Made by a program: the position numbers and the translations under genes. A stretch of 28,808 nt of DNA from a virus, in the IMG/VR virus record IMGVR_UViG_3300032284_000716, positions 1-28,808 of that record; one strand, given 5' to 3'. Positions 17,215 to 23,389 of the stretch are shown in pieces; position 1 is the stretch's first letter, and each line of letters opens with the position of its first letter. A model generated the notes under the pieces. The model had not been told where the DNA came from and searched no databases. It worked only from the letters and a program-made list of their open reading frames with translations.

Positions 17215-17333
17215 TCTTCCTCCGGAGGTAATCTAAATTCCCAAAAGCCATAAGCATCGCCTCGGCTCCATCTTTCCCATGAAAAATGTACATCCCTTGT
17301 GCTCTTATTGATGTACTTCCACAGTACACGCAT
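17211..17333 (-). CDS. Very small tryptophan-rich phage protein, 40 aa
   Basis: Read directly from the sequence: the ATG at 17333 shares its A with the stop of the polymerase gene (TGATG), and its stop overlaps the next ATG (ATGA). The protein is MRVLWKYINKSTRDVHFSWE, then RWSRGDAYGFWEFRLPPEEE, with four tryptophans and an acidic end. No domain is known. The GGAGGAAG at its 3' end is also the ribosome binding site of the following gene. Confidence 0.6.
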   Translation of the reverse strand: MRVLWKYINKSTRDVHFSWERWSRGDAYGFWEFRLPPEEE

Positions 17334-19138
17334 CAGCAATCCCCATAAGAAGCGCCCACACCTGATTCACAGTTAAGGGGCAAGTCTAAACACCAATTGG
17401 GCCTCCAACGCATGCACGTCTCAACGTACTCACGAGCTTGTACGGCTTCGGGTATAGGAACAATACAAGCAATCGCATCATGCACAGTCATAACAACTTT
17501 GTATTTCTTAGCGATCATTAGCATCTGTTCGCCAATCACAATACGAGCTAACGCCTGACATACGTTCTCGATGACTTTCCCACCATAGATACGTGTCGCT
17601 ATCATTTGCCGACCACGCTTGGTGTCGTAGACCAACTCGCTTTTATCTTCGTTCTGAACCACACGCAGGTTTGGGTACTTGATGTAAAGTCCGTTGGGTA
17701 ACTTGATACCCTTTTTACCTTCTACGTCCAGTATCCCAAGTTTTGTGTGCTTATCGCTCATGATGGCTTTAAGGGCTAGTGCTCCGTCTTTCCATAGTTC
17801 AACAATTTTTGGGTATGTCGCACGATAAGTTGCAATGATTCTCTTTGATTCAGCCTCAATAATTTCGACTCCAAAAGTCTTAAGCTGCGCCTTAAATTTA
17901 ATTGCTCCCATGCCGTACCCCGCACCAAGAATGGTCGTTTTGCCAACGAACCTTTCATTCTTTGTAATTTCTGCTTCTCCTTTAGCATAGATAGCCGATG
18001 CCATGATTTTGTATACGTCCTGCCCATTTTCAAATGCCTCTACTAAATCGTTTTGTTGAGCTAACCATGCTAAAGTACGAGCTTCAATTTGAGATGAATC
18101 AGAATCAATCACTACGTAACCATGTGGAGCTAAGATAGCACCTTTAAGAAATGATGTTCTTGGTAAGTTCTGAAGGTTAATCTTATCGTCGCCACCCCAA
18201 CGTCCTGTATGAGCTGCGTAGTAACGCAACATGACTGGTAACGTACCTCGATTCGCAATATCCAGAAACCTCTTTGCTCTTGTTTCTTCTATCGTAGACT
18301 TAGCGCCCAATCTGGCTGCCACAACCGCTTGCACAGGCTGAGATGGGTGTTCGAGTAATGCTTTGAATTCCTCGTCGGTCTTGGCAAATGCGTAAGTTTC
18401 TTTACCAGTCGTTTTGCTAATTTTGGTTGGGGGTATAACGTCAAGCGATCTGAGTACGTCGGCAAACTTGTCGTTGCTCATCAACTCATCTTCGTTGTAT
18501 TGAGCAAGAGCATGGCGTCTAGCGTTTTGAACTGAGATGTAATAGTCTTTGAGGGATAAATTATTCAACATGAGCGCAGGCTCGGTGAACATCCGTATGG
18601 TTAAGTCGATCAGATTATGTTCGAGCTTTGGCAACTGACCCTGCATCAATAGGAACAACTCCCACGTAAGCTTTACATCGTTCTTGCAGTACTCACCATA
18701 GGTTGCTAGATGTTGCGGGGTGAAATTAGCACGTCGGTATCCCTTCGCATCCTCAACCTCTGTGCCTTTGACGCCAACGCCATAATGCTCGGCTAATGTT
18801 TTAAGACTGCCTCCCACCTCTGTGCCGATGAGCGCCCGCCCCATACTGAGAGTGCAAGCCCACTTCTTAGGTTTGATCCCAAATCTCCAGTTTAAAATCG
18901 CCCCGTCGAACTGAGCGTTGTGAGCTATGGCTACGGAGTTATCCCAATCGTACTGGGCAAGGAACTGGTGCAACTCGTTGAAAGATCCAGAGAACCACGT
19001 TGGCGCCCCATCGTTTACGGCTACGGCTACGCCAATAACCTCAAAGAGTTCATCTCTGATGTACTCCTCGGTCGTGAGCTTAGTCAAACTAAACTCAGGC
19101 GAGTAATATGTTTCAAAGTCTATGGTTAAAAAATTCAT
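17333..19138 (-). CDS. polA-like: Family A DNA polymerase with 3'-5' exonuclease domain
   Basis: Compact T7/Pol I-type replicative polymerase of 601 residues. The proofreading domain is at about 1-165: D7-x-E9 (IDFETYY), D78 (HNAQFD) and D154 (YCKNDV). The polymerase domain shows motif A DSSQIEAR (D347), motif B R396-x3-K400 to Y408-G409 and motif C TVHDA (H553, D554). The residue equivalent to E. coli Phe762 is leucine (L404), and the glutamate usual after the motif C aspartate is alanine (A555). No 5'-3' exonuclease domain is present. The start overlaps the upstream stop as ATGA with no clear ribosome binding site, so translation is probably coupled. It should replicate the phage genome with the primase-helicase, SNF2-type helicase and ssDNA-binding protein of the same operon. 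Confidence 0.95.
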   Translation of the reverse strand: MNFLTIDFETYYSPEFSLTKLTTEEYIRDELFEVIGVAVAVNDGAPTWFSGSFNELHQFLAQYDWDNSVAIAHNAQFDGAILNWRFGIKPKKWACTLSMGRALIGTEVGGSLKTLAEHYGVGVKGTEVEDAKGYRRANFTPQHLATYGEYCKNDVKLTWELFLLMQGQLPKLEHNLIDLTIRMFTEPALMLNNLSLKDYYISVQNARRHALAQYNEDELMSNDKFADVLRSLDVIPPTKISKTTGKETYAFAKTDEEFKALLEHPSQPVQAVVAARLGAKSTIEETRAKRFLDIANRGTLPVMLRYYAAHTGRWGGDDKINLQNLPRTSFLKGAILAPHGYVVIDSDSSQIEARTLAWLAQQNDLVEAFENGQDVYKIMASAIYAKGEAEITKNERFVGKTTILGAGYGMGAIKFKAQLKTFGVEIIEAESKRIIATYRATYPKIVELWKDGALALKAIMSDKHTKLGILDVEGKKGIKLPNGLYIKYPNLRVVQNEDKSELVYDTKRGRQMIATRIYGGKVIENVCQALARIVIGEQMLMIAKKYKVVMTVHDAIACIVPIPEAVQAREYVETCMRWRPNWCLDLPLNCESGVGASYGDC

Positions 19139-19455
19139 GATTTGGCTTGGGTTTGTGTTTGTCCATACCTACCTTGCGATTTGAACTTTACATTAGCTAG
19201 GCCTTCTTGTTCTTCTTCATCTTCATCTTCACCAGCGTTTAATATTTCTTTCAACACTCTGGTTTCAAATTCTTTTCTGCGTACTTGAGAAAGAGCTGTA
19301 TGTATGGCGGCTTTCTCTTGTTCATTCATTACGTCTCTAAATGTTTCTTTGTAGATAAAAGACCATCTATCATATTCTTTTGGATCAAAGAACTCCTCGG
19401 GGTTAGTTTTCATTCTGTTAACTAACGCTTTTACACCTGCTGATATTTCACTCAT
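19135..19455 (-). CDS. Conserved small phage protein with acidic segment, 106 aa
   Basis: Starts ATGATG; the second ATG is chosen because it has better spacing from AAGGGAG. The N-terminal part (VKALVNRMKTNPEEFFDPKE) is a motif I associate with small proteins next to phage VRR-NUC and polymerase genes. The middle is helical and charged. A run of Glu/Asp (EDEDEEEQEG, near 77-86) precedes a tail rich in Gln and Thr. The acidic stretch could mimic DNA or recruit partners, but that is inference. It overlaps the VRR-NUC gene by 8 bases and the polymerase gene by ATGA. Confidence 0.7.
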   Translation of the reverse strand: MSEISAGVKALVNRMKTNPEEFFDPKEYDRWSFIYKETFRDVMNEQEKAAIHTALSQVRRKEFETRVLKEILNAGEDEDEEEQEGLANVKFKSQGRYGQTQTQAKS

Positions 19456-19756
19456 CATTCACTCCCTTGATTAGTTTTATAGTACCCTCTAGAAAATCTA
19501 TGTTGCTCTCGTTAATGACAAGCGCATAGCCCTGTGCTTTGATGATGTTCTCTAGGTTTTTATACTGAAGTGCAGTCGGTTGGTTGCTACCAGCCTTGGC
19601 TTCAATACCCATGAACTTACCATTGACGCAACATAGAAAGTCAGGCACGCCCGCATTGCCGTAGCCTGACCCAATCGGCATGGCGTAATATACGTCATAC
19701 TTCTTGAGCATTGCTTTGATTTTGTTTTTAACTTTGACTTCGGGTGTTTGTGCCAT
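19448..19756 (-). CDS. VRR-NUC family nuclease, 102 aa
   Basis: A single-domain VRR-NUC (PD-(D/E)XK) nuclease with E6, D39 (GVPDF), E52-x-K54 (IEAK) and Q64 (LQYKNLE) in the family order. These enzymes cleave branched or single-strand/double-strand junction DNA and help replication or recombination. The start is set at ATG 19756: a longer reading from a GTG at 19813 would begin inside the upstream terminator hairpin. Promoter P3 lies directly upstream with its -10 only five bases before the ATG, so the message may be leaderless; no ribosome binding site is visible. It is the first gene of the replication operon. Confidence 0.88.
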   Translation of the reverse strand: MAQTPEVKVKNKIKAMLKKYDVYYAMPIGSGYGNAGVPDFLCCVNGKFMGIEAKAGSNQPTALQYKNLENIIKAQGYALVINESNIDFLEGTIKLIKGVNDE

Positions 19757-19761
19757 AACGT

Positions 19762-19789
19762 AATATAGCACTACTTTTGACTTTGTCAA
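19762..19789 (-). promoter_or_regulatory. Sigma-70-like promoter P3 of the replication operon
   Basis: On the minus strand, TTGACA (19784-19789), a 16-base spacer and TATATT (19762-19767). The expected start of transcription falls at or within one base of the VRR-NUC ATG (19756). It is placed between the terminator of the early operon and the first replication gene. Unlike P1 and P2 it has no palindrome or 5' hairpin downstream. Confidence 0.7.
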
Positions 19790-19800
19790 TAGTTGGGACG

Positions 19801-19824
19801 AAAAAAAGCCCACAAAAGTGGGCT
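19801..19824 (-). terminator. Rho-independent terminator of the early operon
   Basis: Perfect 7-bp stem AGCCCAC (19807-19813) and GTGGGCT (19818-19824) with a 4-base loop, followed on the minus strand by a run of seven T. It lies 29 bases after the DUF3310 gene and 10 bases after a palindrome copy. Confidence 0.9.
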
Positions 19825-19833
19825 AGGGTTTTC

Positions 19834-19847
19834 CTGACATTTGTCAG
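19834..19847 (-). repeat. Palindrome copy 1 (3' end of early operon)
   Basis: CTGACAAATGTCAG on the minus strand. It lies 5 bases after the stop of the DUF3310 gene and 9 bases before the terminator stem. The same order, stop then palindrome then terminator, is seen at copy 9. Confidence 0.85.
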
Positions 19848-19852
19848 ATTTT

Positions 19853-20377
19853 TTATGTTGATGCTATTGCACGATCAATATACCATTTAGCTTTCTTCAA
19901 GTCTTCTACTCGGTTGCCCTTGTGGTCTGCACGGCTTATGTATTTCACCGCATTGCCAAGGTTGTAGTCCAGCTTCTTCGCTTCGATAAAGTCAATCGTT
20001 TCAATACCGCCAATTTTATAGTGCGATGGGTGATTAACCATATCTTTTGGCTCATGAACCACAGGCACAGTTTGAGGTACACCCTTCACGCCCTCACTTG
20101 TTTCTACAAGCACACCCACAGGTGGTTGCCATTCTTTAGCGATCTCTGTCGGTACAATAGAATGTGTATGAGTGATGAGCTTGTTCAACTCAGCAAAAGA
20201 CTTTACTGACTTGGGTGTTTCGACTGGCTTAAACAGCTTCTTTGCTTTGTACATAACTTGATATACAAACTCAGAGCTTTCGCCCAACTCTTTAGCCACT
20301 TCGCTTAACTTCATAGTGGGGTGACCCGCTACAAATTTACGCACGATACCTGATCTAGAATTAGCTTGTAATCCCAT
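19853..20377 (-). CDS. DUF3310 protein with N-terminal HTH-like region, 174 aa
   Basis: The start is the ATG at 20377, seven bases after AAGGAGAG. Residues 20-50 (TMKLSEVAKELGESSEFVYQ, then VMYKAKK) look like a helix-turn-helix. Residues about 112-172 are a clear DUF3310 domain: DMVNHPSHYKIGGIETIDFI, then NAVKYISRADHKG and DLKKAKWYIDRAI. DUF3310 occurs in T7 gp1.7, a nucleotide kinase, and in many phage proteins, but the T7 activity cannot be assumed here, and the HTH fusion suggests DNA binding instead or in addition. It is the last gene of the early operon. The overlap of 17 bases with the RHH gene suggests the two are co-expressed. Confidence 0.85.
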   Translation of the reverse strand: MGLQANSRSGIVRKFVAGHPTMKLSEVAKELGESSEFVYQVMYKAKKLFKPVETPKSVKSFAELNKLITHTHSIVPTEIAKEWQPPVGVLVETSEGVKGVPQTVPVVHEPKDMVNHPSHYKIGGIETIDFIEAKKLDYNLGNAVKYISRADHKGNRVEDLKKAKWYIDRAIAST

Positions 20378-20558
20378 TTTCTCTCTCCTTTTGGTTGTTA
20401 ACATACTCAGTAAGAATTTCTCTCATTTTGGCTTGCTTGGTAAACGGGTGATGCTCAGAAAAATAATCCATTATCTCTTTGCTCAACCGAATACTCGTAC
20501 AAGTGAGAGCGGGCTTCTTACCTACGCCCCTACCTCTACGTCTTGTTCCTTCCGACAT
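20361..20558 (-). CDS. Ribbon-helix-helix-like small protein, 65 aa
   Basis: A basic N-terminus (MSEGTRRRGRGVGKKPALT) is followed by TSIRLSKEIMDYFSEHHPFT, then QAKMREILTEYV, the strand-helix-helix pattern of Arc/MetJ or antitoxin-type RHH proteins. These bind palindromic operators as dimers of dimers. The start is the ATG at 20558 (TGATG junction with the previous gene; GGAGC upstream); a TTG one codon earlier is unlikely. It is a good candidate for binding the CTGACA-NN-TGTCAG palindromes, but this is only proposed because of its type and position. No toxin partner is recognisable beside it. Confidence 0.7.
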   Translation of the reverse strand: MSEGTRRRGRGVGKKPALTCTSIRLSKEIMDYFSEHHPFTKQAKMREILTEYVNNQKERENGITS

Positions 20559-20818
20559 CAATGCTCCAATCCATTCGCTAGTAGGTACTGTTGAATGGCT
20601 TCAGCCAGAGTCTGTCCTGCCTGTACGATGTAGTACTCTTTAGTCCAGTCAGGCCCACGATTACTAGGTTTGTACTTAGCGATCTCTAAAACTTTACCAT
20701 TCGACGCGTTGATTACACCTATCTTAATATCCGATATAGAATCAGGCTCAGAACTAGAAAGTATTTCAGATACTGATATTGATGGCAGTCCCATCAGTCT
20801 TCTTAATGCGCTACTCAT
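20558..20818 (-). CDS. Hypothetical phage protein, 86 aa
   Basis: No family is recognised. The first 30 residues are serine-rich (SISVSEILSSSEPDSIS). They are followed by a compact strand-rich part (IKIGVINASNGKVLEIAKYK) and a helical end (AGQTLAEAIQQYLLANGL). It begins ATGA-overlapped with the HTH gene and ends TGATG-overlapped with the RHH gene, so it is well embedded in the operon. Confidence 0.65.
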   Translation of the reverse strand: MSSALRRLMGLPSISVSEILSSSEPDSISDIKIGVINASNGKVLEIAKYKPSNRGPDWTKEYYIVQAGQTLAEAIQQYLLANGLEH

Positions 20819-20997
20819 AACTTCTCCCCTGTGTAAATGTGATTAAAAAAATAACTGATTACTGTTGTCGGCACTTGAAATGCTTTCGCAATCTCTCGAT
20901 ACGACATACCTCTTTTGCGTAGAGTGATAGCTCTACTCTCGTTAATCGAAGTCCGCTTTCGACCCGATCCTTTCCTCGCTCCCCCCTTTGTGTGCAT
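20815..20997 (-). CDS. Small helix-turn-helix protein, 60 aa
   Basis: Begins MHTKGGARKGSGRKRTSIN; the GG-R-G-GRK motif is a basic, AT-hook-like DNA-contact segment common at the start of phage terminase small subunits and HTH proteins. It is followed by a helix-turn-helix (ITLRKRGMSYREIAKAFQVP, then TTVISYFFNHI). A ribosome binding site, AGGAAAG, lies 8 bases before the ATG. The 5' part overlaps the previous gene by 56 bases in another frame across a run of six G. At 60 residues it is too short for a terminase subunit; a small regulator is more likely. Confidence 0.7.
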   Translation of the reverse strand: MHTKGGARKGSGRKRTSINESRAITLRKRGMSYREIAKAFQVPTTVISYFFNHIYTGEKL

Positions 20998-21133
20998 GTG
21001 TTTCGCTTTCCTGTTTTGTTAATAAATACAATTTACAAACTGTGCATAGCCAAGCAGGTTTAACCAAAGTTACGACCCACCCTTCATGCACATTGACCAA
21101 CCTACCTTCGTAGGTGTTCACCTGTTTAATCAT
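20942..21133 (-). CDS. Small putative zinc-finger protein, 63 aa
   Basis: The sequence has CTVC (near 30-33) and HAH (near 46-48), a possible C2H2-type zinc site, within AWLCTVCKLYLLTKQESETH. The last 18 residues are encoded in DNA that also codes for the start of the HTH gene in the +1 frame, so they are probably little constrained. The ATG overlaps the upstream 37-residue gene by 8 bases. No function is recognised; a frameshift in the G6 run would fuse it to the HTH, which is discussed as a finding. Confidence 0.55.
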   Translation of the reverse strand: MIKQVNTYEGRLVNVHEGWVVTLVKPAWLCTVCKLYLLTKQESETHAHKGGSEERIGSKADFD

Positions 21134-21239
21134 GGTTCATCAGTATCCACGTAATCCAGCCGAGGGCTAACGCTATTACTGCTATGATAACGGCTTGAAT
21201 AATCGCAAATACAATTATGATTAAATCGAGTGTAGACAT
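21126..21239 (-). CDS. Single-span membrane microprotein, 37 aa
   Basis: Read directly: ATG at 21239 shares its A with the stop of the 68-residue gene (TAATG), and the stop TAA is at 21126-21128. The protein, MSTLDLIIIVFAIIQAVIIA then VIALALGWITWILMNHD, is almost entirely one hydrophobic helix, long enough to cross the inner membrane. Small membrane proteins in phage early operons can alter host membrane potential, exclude other phages or act as holin-like factors. Which applies here is unknown. The overlaps on both sides support that it is translated. Confidence 0.65.
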   Translation of the reverse strand: MSTLDLIIIVFAIIQAVIIAVIALALGWITWILMNHD

Positions 21240-21445
21240 TACCATACCCTTAACATTAGACAGAGTATAAAGTATACCGCAAATAGTGTGCAAGCTATTT
21301 CGATAATATCTTTTACCTCGATCTCACGCTTTATGCCTAGTAACGCACTCTGTAACCAGTCCTGATCTGGACTGTAATAGACCTGCTTAGGGTCGTAGTA
21401 CTTACCGATCTCAAGACCTGATCTGGTTTTATACACATTCTTCAT
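21239..21445 (-). CDS. Small C-tail-anchored membrane protein, 68 aa
   Basis: The start is the ATG at 21445 (GGAGG eight bases upstream), not a TTG earlier. The soluble part (MKNVYKTRSGLEIGKYYDPK, then QDWLQSALLGIKREIEVKDI) is followed by a C-terminal hydrophobic helix (IIEIACTLFAVYFILCLMLR). The architecture suggests a tail-anchored inner-membrane protein facing the cytoplasm. It overlaps the 286-residue gene by 17 bases and the next membrane microprotein by one base, so two membrane proteins are made side by side. Confidence 0.65.
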   Translation of the reverse strand: MKNVYKTRSGLEIGKYYDPKQVYYSPDQDWLQSALLGIKREIEVKDIIEIACTLFAVYFILCLMLRVW

Positions 21446-22289
21446 CGTCACCCTCCAATGCAATTAAAAATGATGTGGCATTCATGCGATAGCCAACTGT
21501 GGATACAAAGTCGTTGTCGCCAGCCAACTTTAGAAAGCCGATCTTAGACCTTATGTCGTGAGGCAAATCATCGTCGTTATACGTACGTGCGCCTTTGTTA
21601 ACATACTTGCAGAGATACCTACCATTGTCAATTACGACAATCACGTAGTGCTTAGCCTCGGCAATGGCATTCATCATGTTGTATTTCTCCATTAACTCAC
21701 CTTGCTTATCTAAATGTTGCTTACATTGTTGAAACATGTATGTGTTGTTCTGTTGCAGGAAATTCATGAACATAATGAATCCGTCAGTACTGATAGCCCA
21801 ACTTTTCGCATGTTCATGTACCAATCTAGCTTCTGCGTTTGCATCGTTACGATAGCGCCTGAGTGCTTGGTTTATTTGGTTGGTAATTTGCTCACCCGCA
21901 ATCTCTACACGTTCGTTGGTAGTTGTAGGAAAGAAGTTCTTCTTAATTACACTAACCGCTTTGTTGGCATCCCTTGTCGCATAGCCTGATGCATTCGATC
22001 TGCTCGCTCTAATGCGAGGGTTGTTAACCTCAACCTTCCAGTCGCCACGGGCGTATCGTCTTACGATAGTACCTAGCTCCTCGTTGGTAGCATCAAAGAA
22101 AACTTCGACCGCTTGTATCTTTCGGTCGTATTCGCTCACCAACTCAAATCGCCACATCGGATATAACTTCGCCACTTTGTCAATGACTTCGCCTAACTCC
22201 GCATGGATCTCTAAGTTCTCTTTGGTTGCAGTCGGCATAAACTGAATTAGTTTTTTGCCTACGATTACATTGGGTAAATATTCAAACAT
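21429..22289 (-). CDS. Conserved hypothetical phage protein, 286 aa, next to the MoxR/VWA module
   Basis: Start at ATG 22289, which follows GGAAAGGGA; a longer frame runs back through the palindrome and the previous gene and is rejected. The protein is mixed alpha/beta, with a positively charged middle (NPRIRASRSNASGYATRDAN) and helical stretches (AGEQITNQINQALRRYRNDA, then MFMNFLQQNNTYMFQQC). No catalytic motif is recognised. It is preceded by palindrome copy 2, and its 5' region shares 29 identical bases with that of the 59-residue gene. Its position straight after the DUF3150-like gene suggests membership of the same early functional set. Confidence 0.7.
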   Translation of the reverse strand: MFEYLPNVIVGKKLIQFMPTATKENLEIHAELGEVIDKVAKLYPMWRFELVSEYDRKIQAVEVFFDATNEELGTIVRRYARGDWKVEVNNPRIRASRSNASGYATRDANKAVSVIKKNFFPTTTNERVEIAGEQITNQINQALRRYRNDANAEARLVHEHAKSWAISTDGFIMFMNFLQQNNTYMFQQCKQHLDKQGELMEKYNMMNAIAEAKHYVIVVIDNGRYLCKYVNKGARTYNDDDLPHDIRSKIGFLKLAGDNDFVSTVGYRMNATSFLIALEGDDEECV

Positions 22290-22301
22290 GTTGTCCCTTT
22301 C

Positions 22302-22315
22302 CTGACATTTGTCAG
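22302..22315 (-). repeat. Palindrome copy 2 (gene junction, overlaps stop codon)
   Basis: CTGACAAATGTCAG on the minus strand. Its TGA is the stop codon of the DUF3150-like gene. It is followed by GAAAGGGACAAC and the ATG of the 286-residue gene, identical to copy 7. Confidence 0.88.
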
Positions 22316-23163
22316 AAATCAAATTTGTTGAGGATTGCATCGACCTTCTTCTTGAGTTCTTCACGCTCGTATCCGCTATCTTTGATAGCCTCAACGTGCA
22401 CACCCACCATGGTGCGCTCAAGCTCTTGCCTTGCCTGTTCTAACTTAGGATCATTGGTCACGTTCAGCTTAGTCAATAGCTCGCAAAGTTCTACTGGGTT
22501 AGAGATAAACGAATCGTGGAACCGCTTCTTCTCGTCGTCCCCATTGTCCTTTAGCTTTTCTGACATATCCGTAAGCACACGATGTAGCTTCTCCCATGGA
22601 GCCTTCATTGCATCGGCTAACCGTTCTTCAAACTTAGTCTCGTAGTCACGCTTCAGATCTTCTAGATCATGCGATGGTATGTCTAAGCGAAAGTCACCGG
22701 ACTGGGGTAATGGATTGATCGCTCGCCTGAATCCGAACTTATCTTTCACCTCGTCAAGACTCGGGTAGTCACTCGCTTTGAACATAGAACCTAAGTGCAT
22801 CGGTGCTTCAGCCACCAATCGGTCATAGTCGGCAAAGAAGTTCATGCACATACTGTTGAATGTGGCTTCGTATGCTTTGATGTTAGTCAAGTATTCCATC
22901 ACTAGCTTAGTAGGCAGTAAGCGTTCGCCTTTGTCAGCCCAAGGTAGTGTGTGCTGATTGTGGTACAAGCGTGCTCTCGCAGCGAACTTCTCGATCTCTT
23001 TGCGCGCACCAGTTCCTGCAAACAGATTCTTCTTGGTCTGCGATGCGTCTCTGCTTGCTGACGCATTGGCATTTACCTGTTCGGTAATATCCCTATCCAC
23101 TTTCGTGGCGGGCCATACGCTGATATTCAACTCTACTAATAACGCTGATTCACTAATACTCAT
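22312..23163 (-). CDS. DUF3150-like phage protein, 283 aa
   Basis: Begins MSISESALLVELNISVWPAT then KVDRDITEQVN. This start, and the mostly helical charged body with NLFAGTGARKEIEKFAARAR and LHRVLTDMSEKLKDNGDDE, is how I remember DUF3150-type phage proteins, which often sit with an AAA+ ATPase and a VWA protein. No enzymatic residues are apparent. It could be the substrate, adaptor or partner of the MoxR/VWA pair. The ribosome binding site is AGGAGAA; its stop codon lies inside palindrome copy 2. Family naming is from memory and moderately sure. Confidence 0.65.
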   Translation of the reverse strand: MSISESALLVELNISVWPATKVDRDITEQVNANASASRDASQTKKNLFAGTGARKEIEKFAARARLYHNQHTLPWADKGERLLPTKLVMEYLTNIKAYEATFNSMCMNFFADYDRLVAEAPMHLGSMFKASDYPSLDEVKDKFGFRRAINPLPQSGDFRLDIPSHDLEDLKRDYETKFEERLADAMKAPWEKLHRVLTDMSEKLKDNGDDEKKRFHDSFISNPVELCELLTKLNVTNDPKLEQARQELERTMVGVHVEAIKDSGYEREELKKKVDAILNKFDF

Positions 23164-23330
23164 TTTGTTTCTCCTGATATTTCTTCAAAGTCATGAATCT
23201 CACTCTCTCCGTATGCGTTGCTACGCTCAAAAGCGTCATACATAAGATTGTGCGCTTGGTCTTCATCTTCGGCTTCCACTTCAACCTCTTTGTAGTATGT
23301 AAATACCACCACGCCTTTATACTTCTTCAT
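23160..23330 (-). CDS. Small acidic phage protein, 56 aa
   Basis: Read directly: MKKYKGVVVFTYYKEVEVEA, then EDEDQAHNLMYDAFERSNAY and a Glu-rich end. The fold looks like strand-strand-helix. A GGGGGTG lies directly upstream of the ATG. The stop overlaps the ATG of the DUF3150-like gene (ATGA). The 14-codon leader frame overlaps its first codons. Similar small proteins with a V-x-V-x-A-E-x-x-x-x-A pattern are common in phages, but no function is known. Confidence 0.65.
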   Translation of the reverse strand: MKKYKGVVVFTYYKEVEVEAEDEDQAHNLMYDAFERSNAYGESEIHDFEEISGETK

Positions 23331-23361
23331 GCCCACCCCCTGATATTTCGTTTACTCTCAT
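23317..23361 (-). CDS. Possible 14-codon leader frame upstream of the 56-aa gene
   Basis: After palindrome copy 3 comes AGGAAAGG and an ATG at 23361, which opens a frame of 14 codons (MRVNEISGGGHEEV) ending 12 bases past the ATG of the 56-residue gene. The ribosome binding site here is better spaced than that of the downstream gene, and the same palindrome-SD-ATG block starts real genes at 22289 and 27443. It may be a translated leader that couples or limits translation of the next gene, or a remnant of a decayed gene. Confidence 0.4.
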   Translation of the reverse strand: MRVNEISGGGHEEV

Positions 23362-23374
23362 GTTGTTTCCTTTC

Positions 23375-23388
23375 CTGACATTTGTCAG
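23375..23388 (-). repeat. Palindrome copy 3 (upstream of leader frame)
   Basis: CTGACAAATGTCAG on the minus strand, one base after the stop of the VWA gene, followed by GAAAGGAAACAAC and an ATG. Confidence 0.88.
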
Positions 23389-23389
23389 A

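Noticed and set aside
19757-19813. N-terminal extension of the VRR-NUC protein to a GTG at 19813
   Set aside because: The extension would start inside the terminator hairpin and cross the promoter.
22290-22421. N-terminal extension of the 286-residue protein
   Set aside because: It would cross the palindrome and overlap the DUF3150-like gene; the ATG at 22289 has a clear ribosome binding site.
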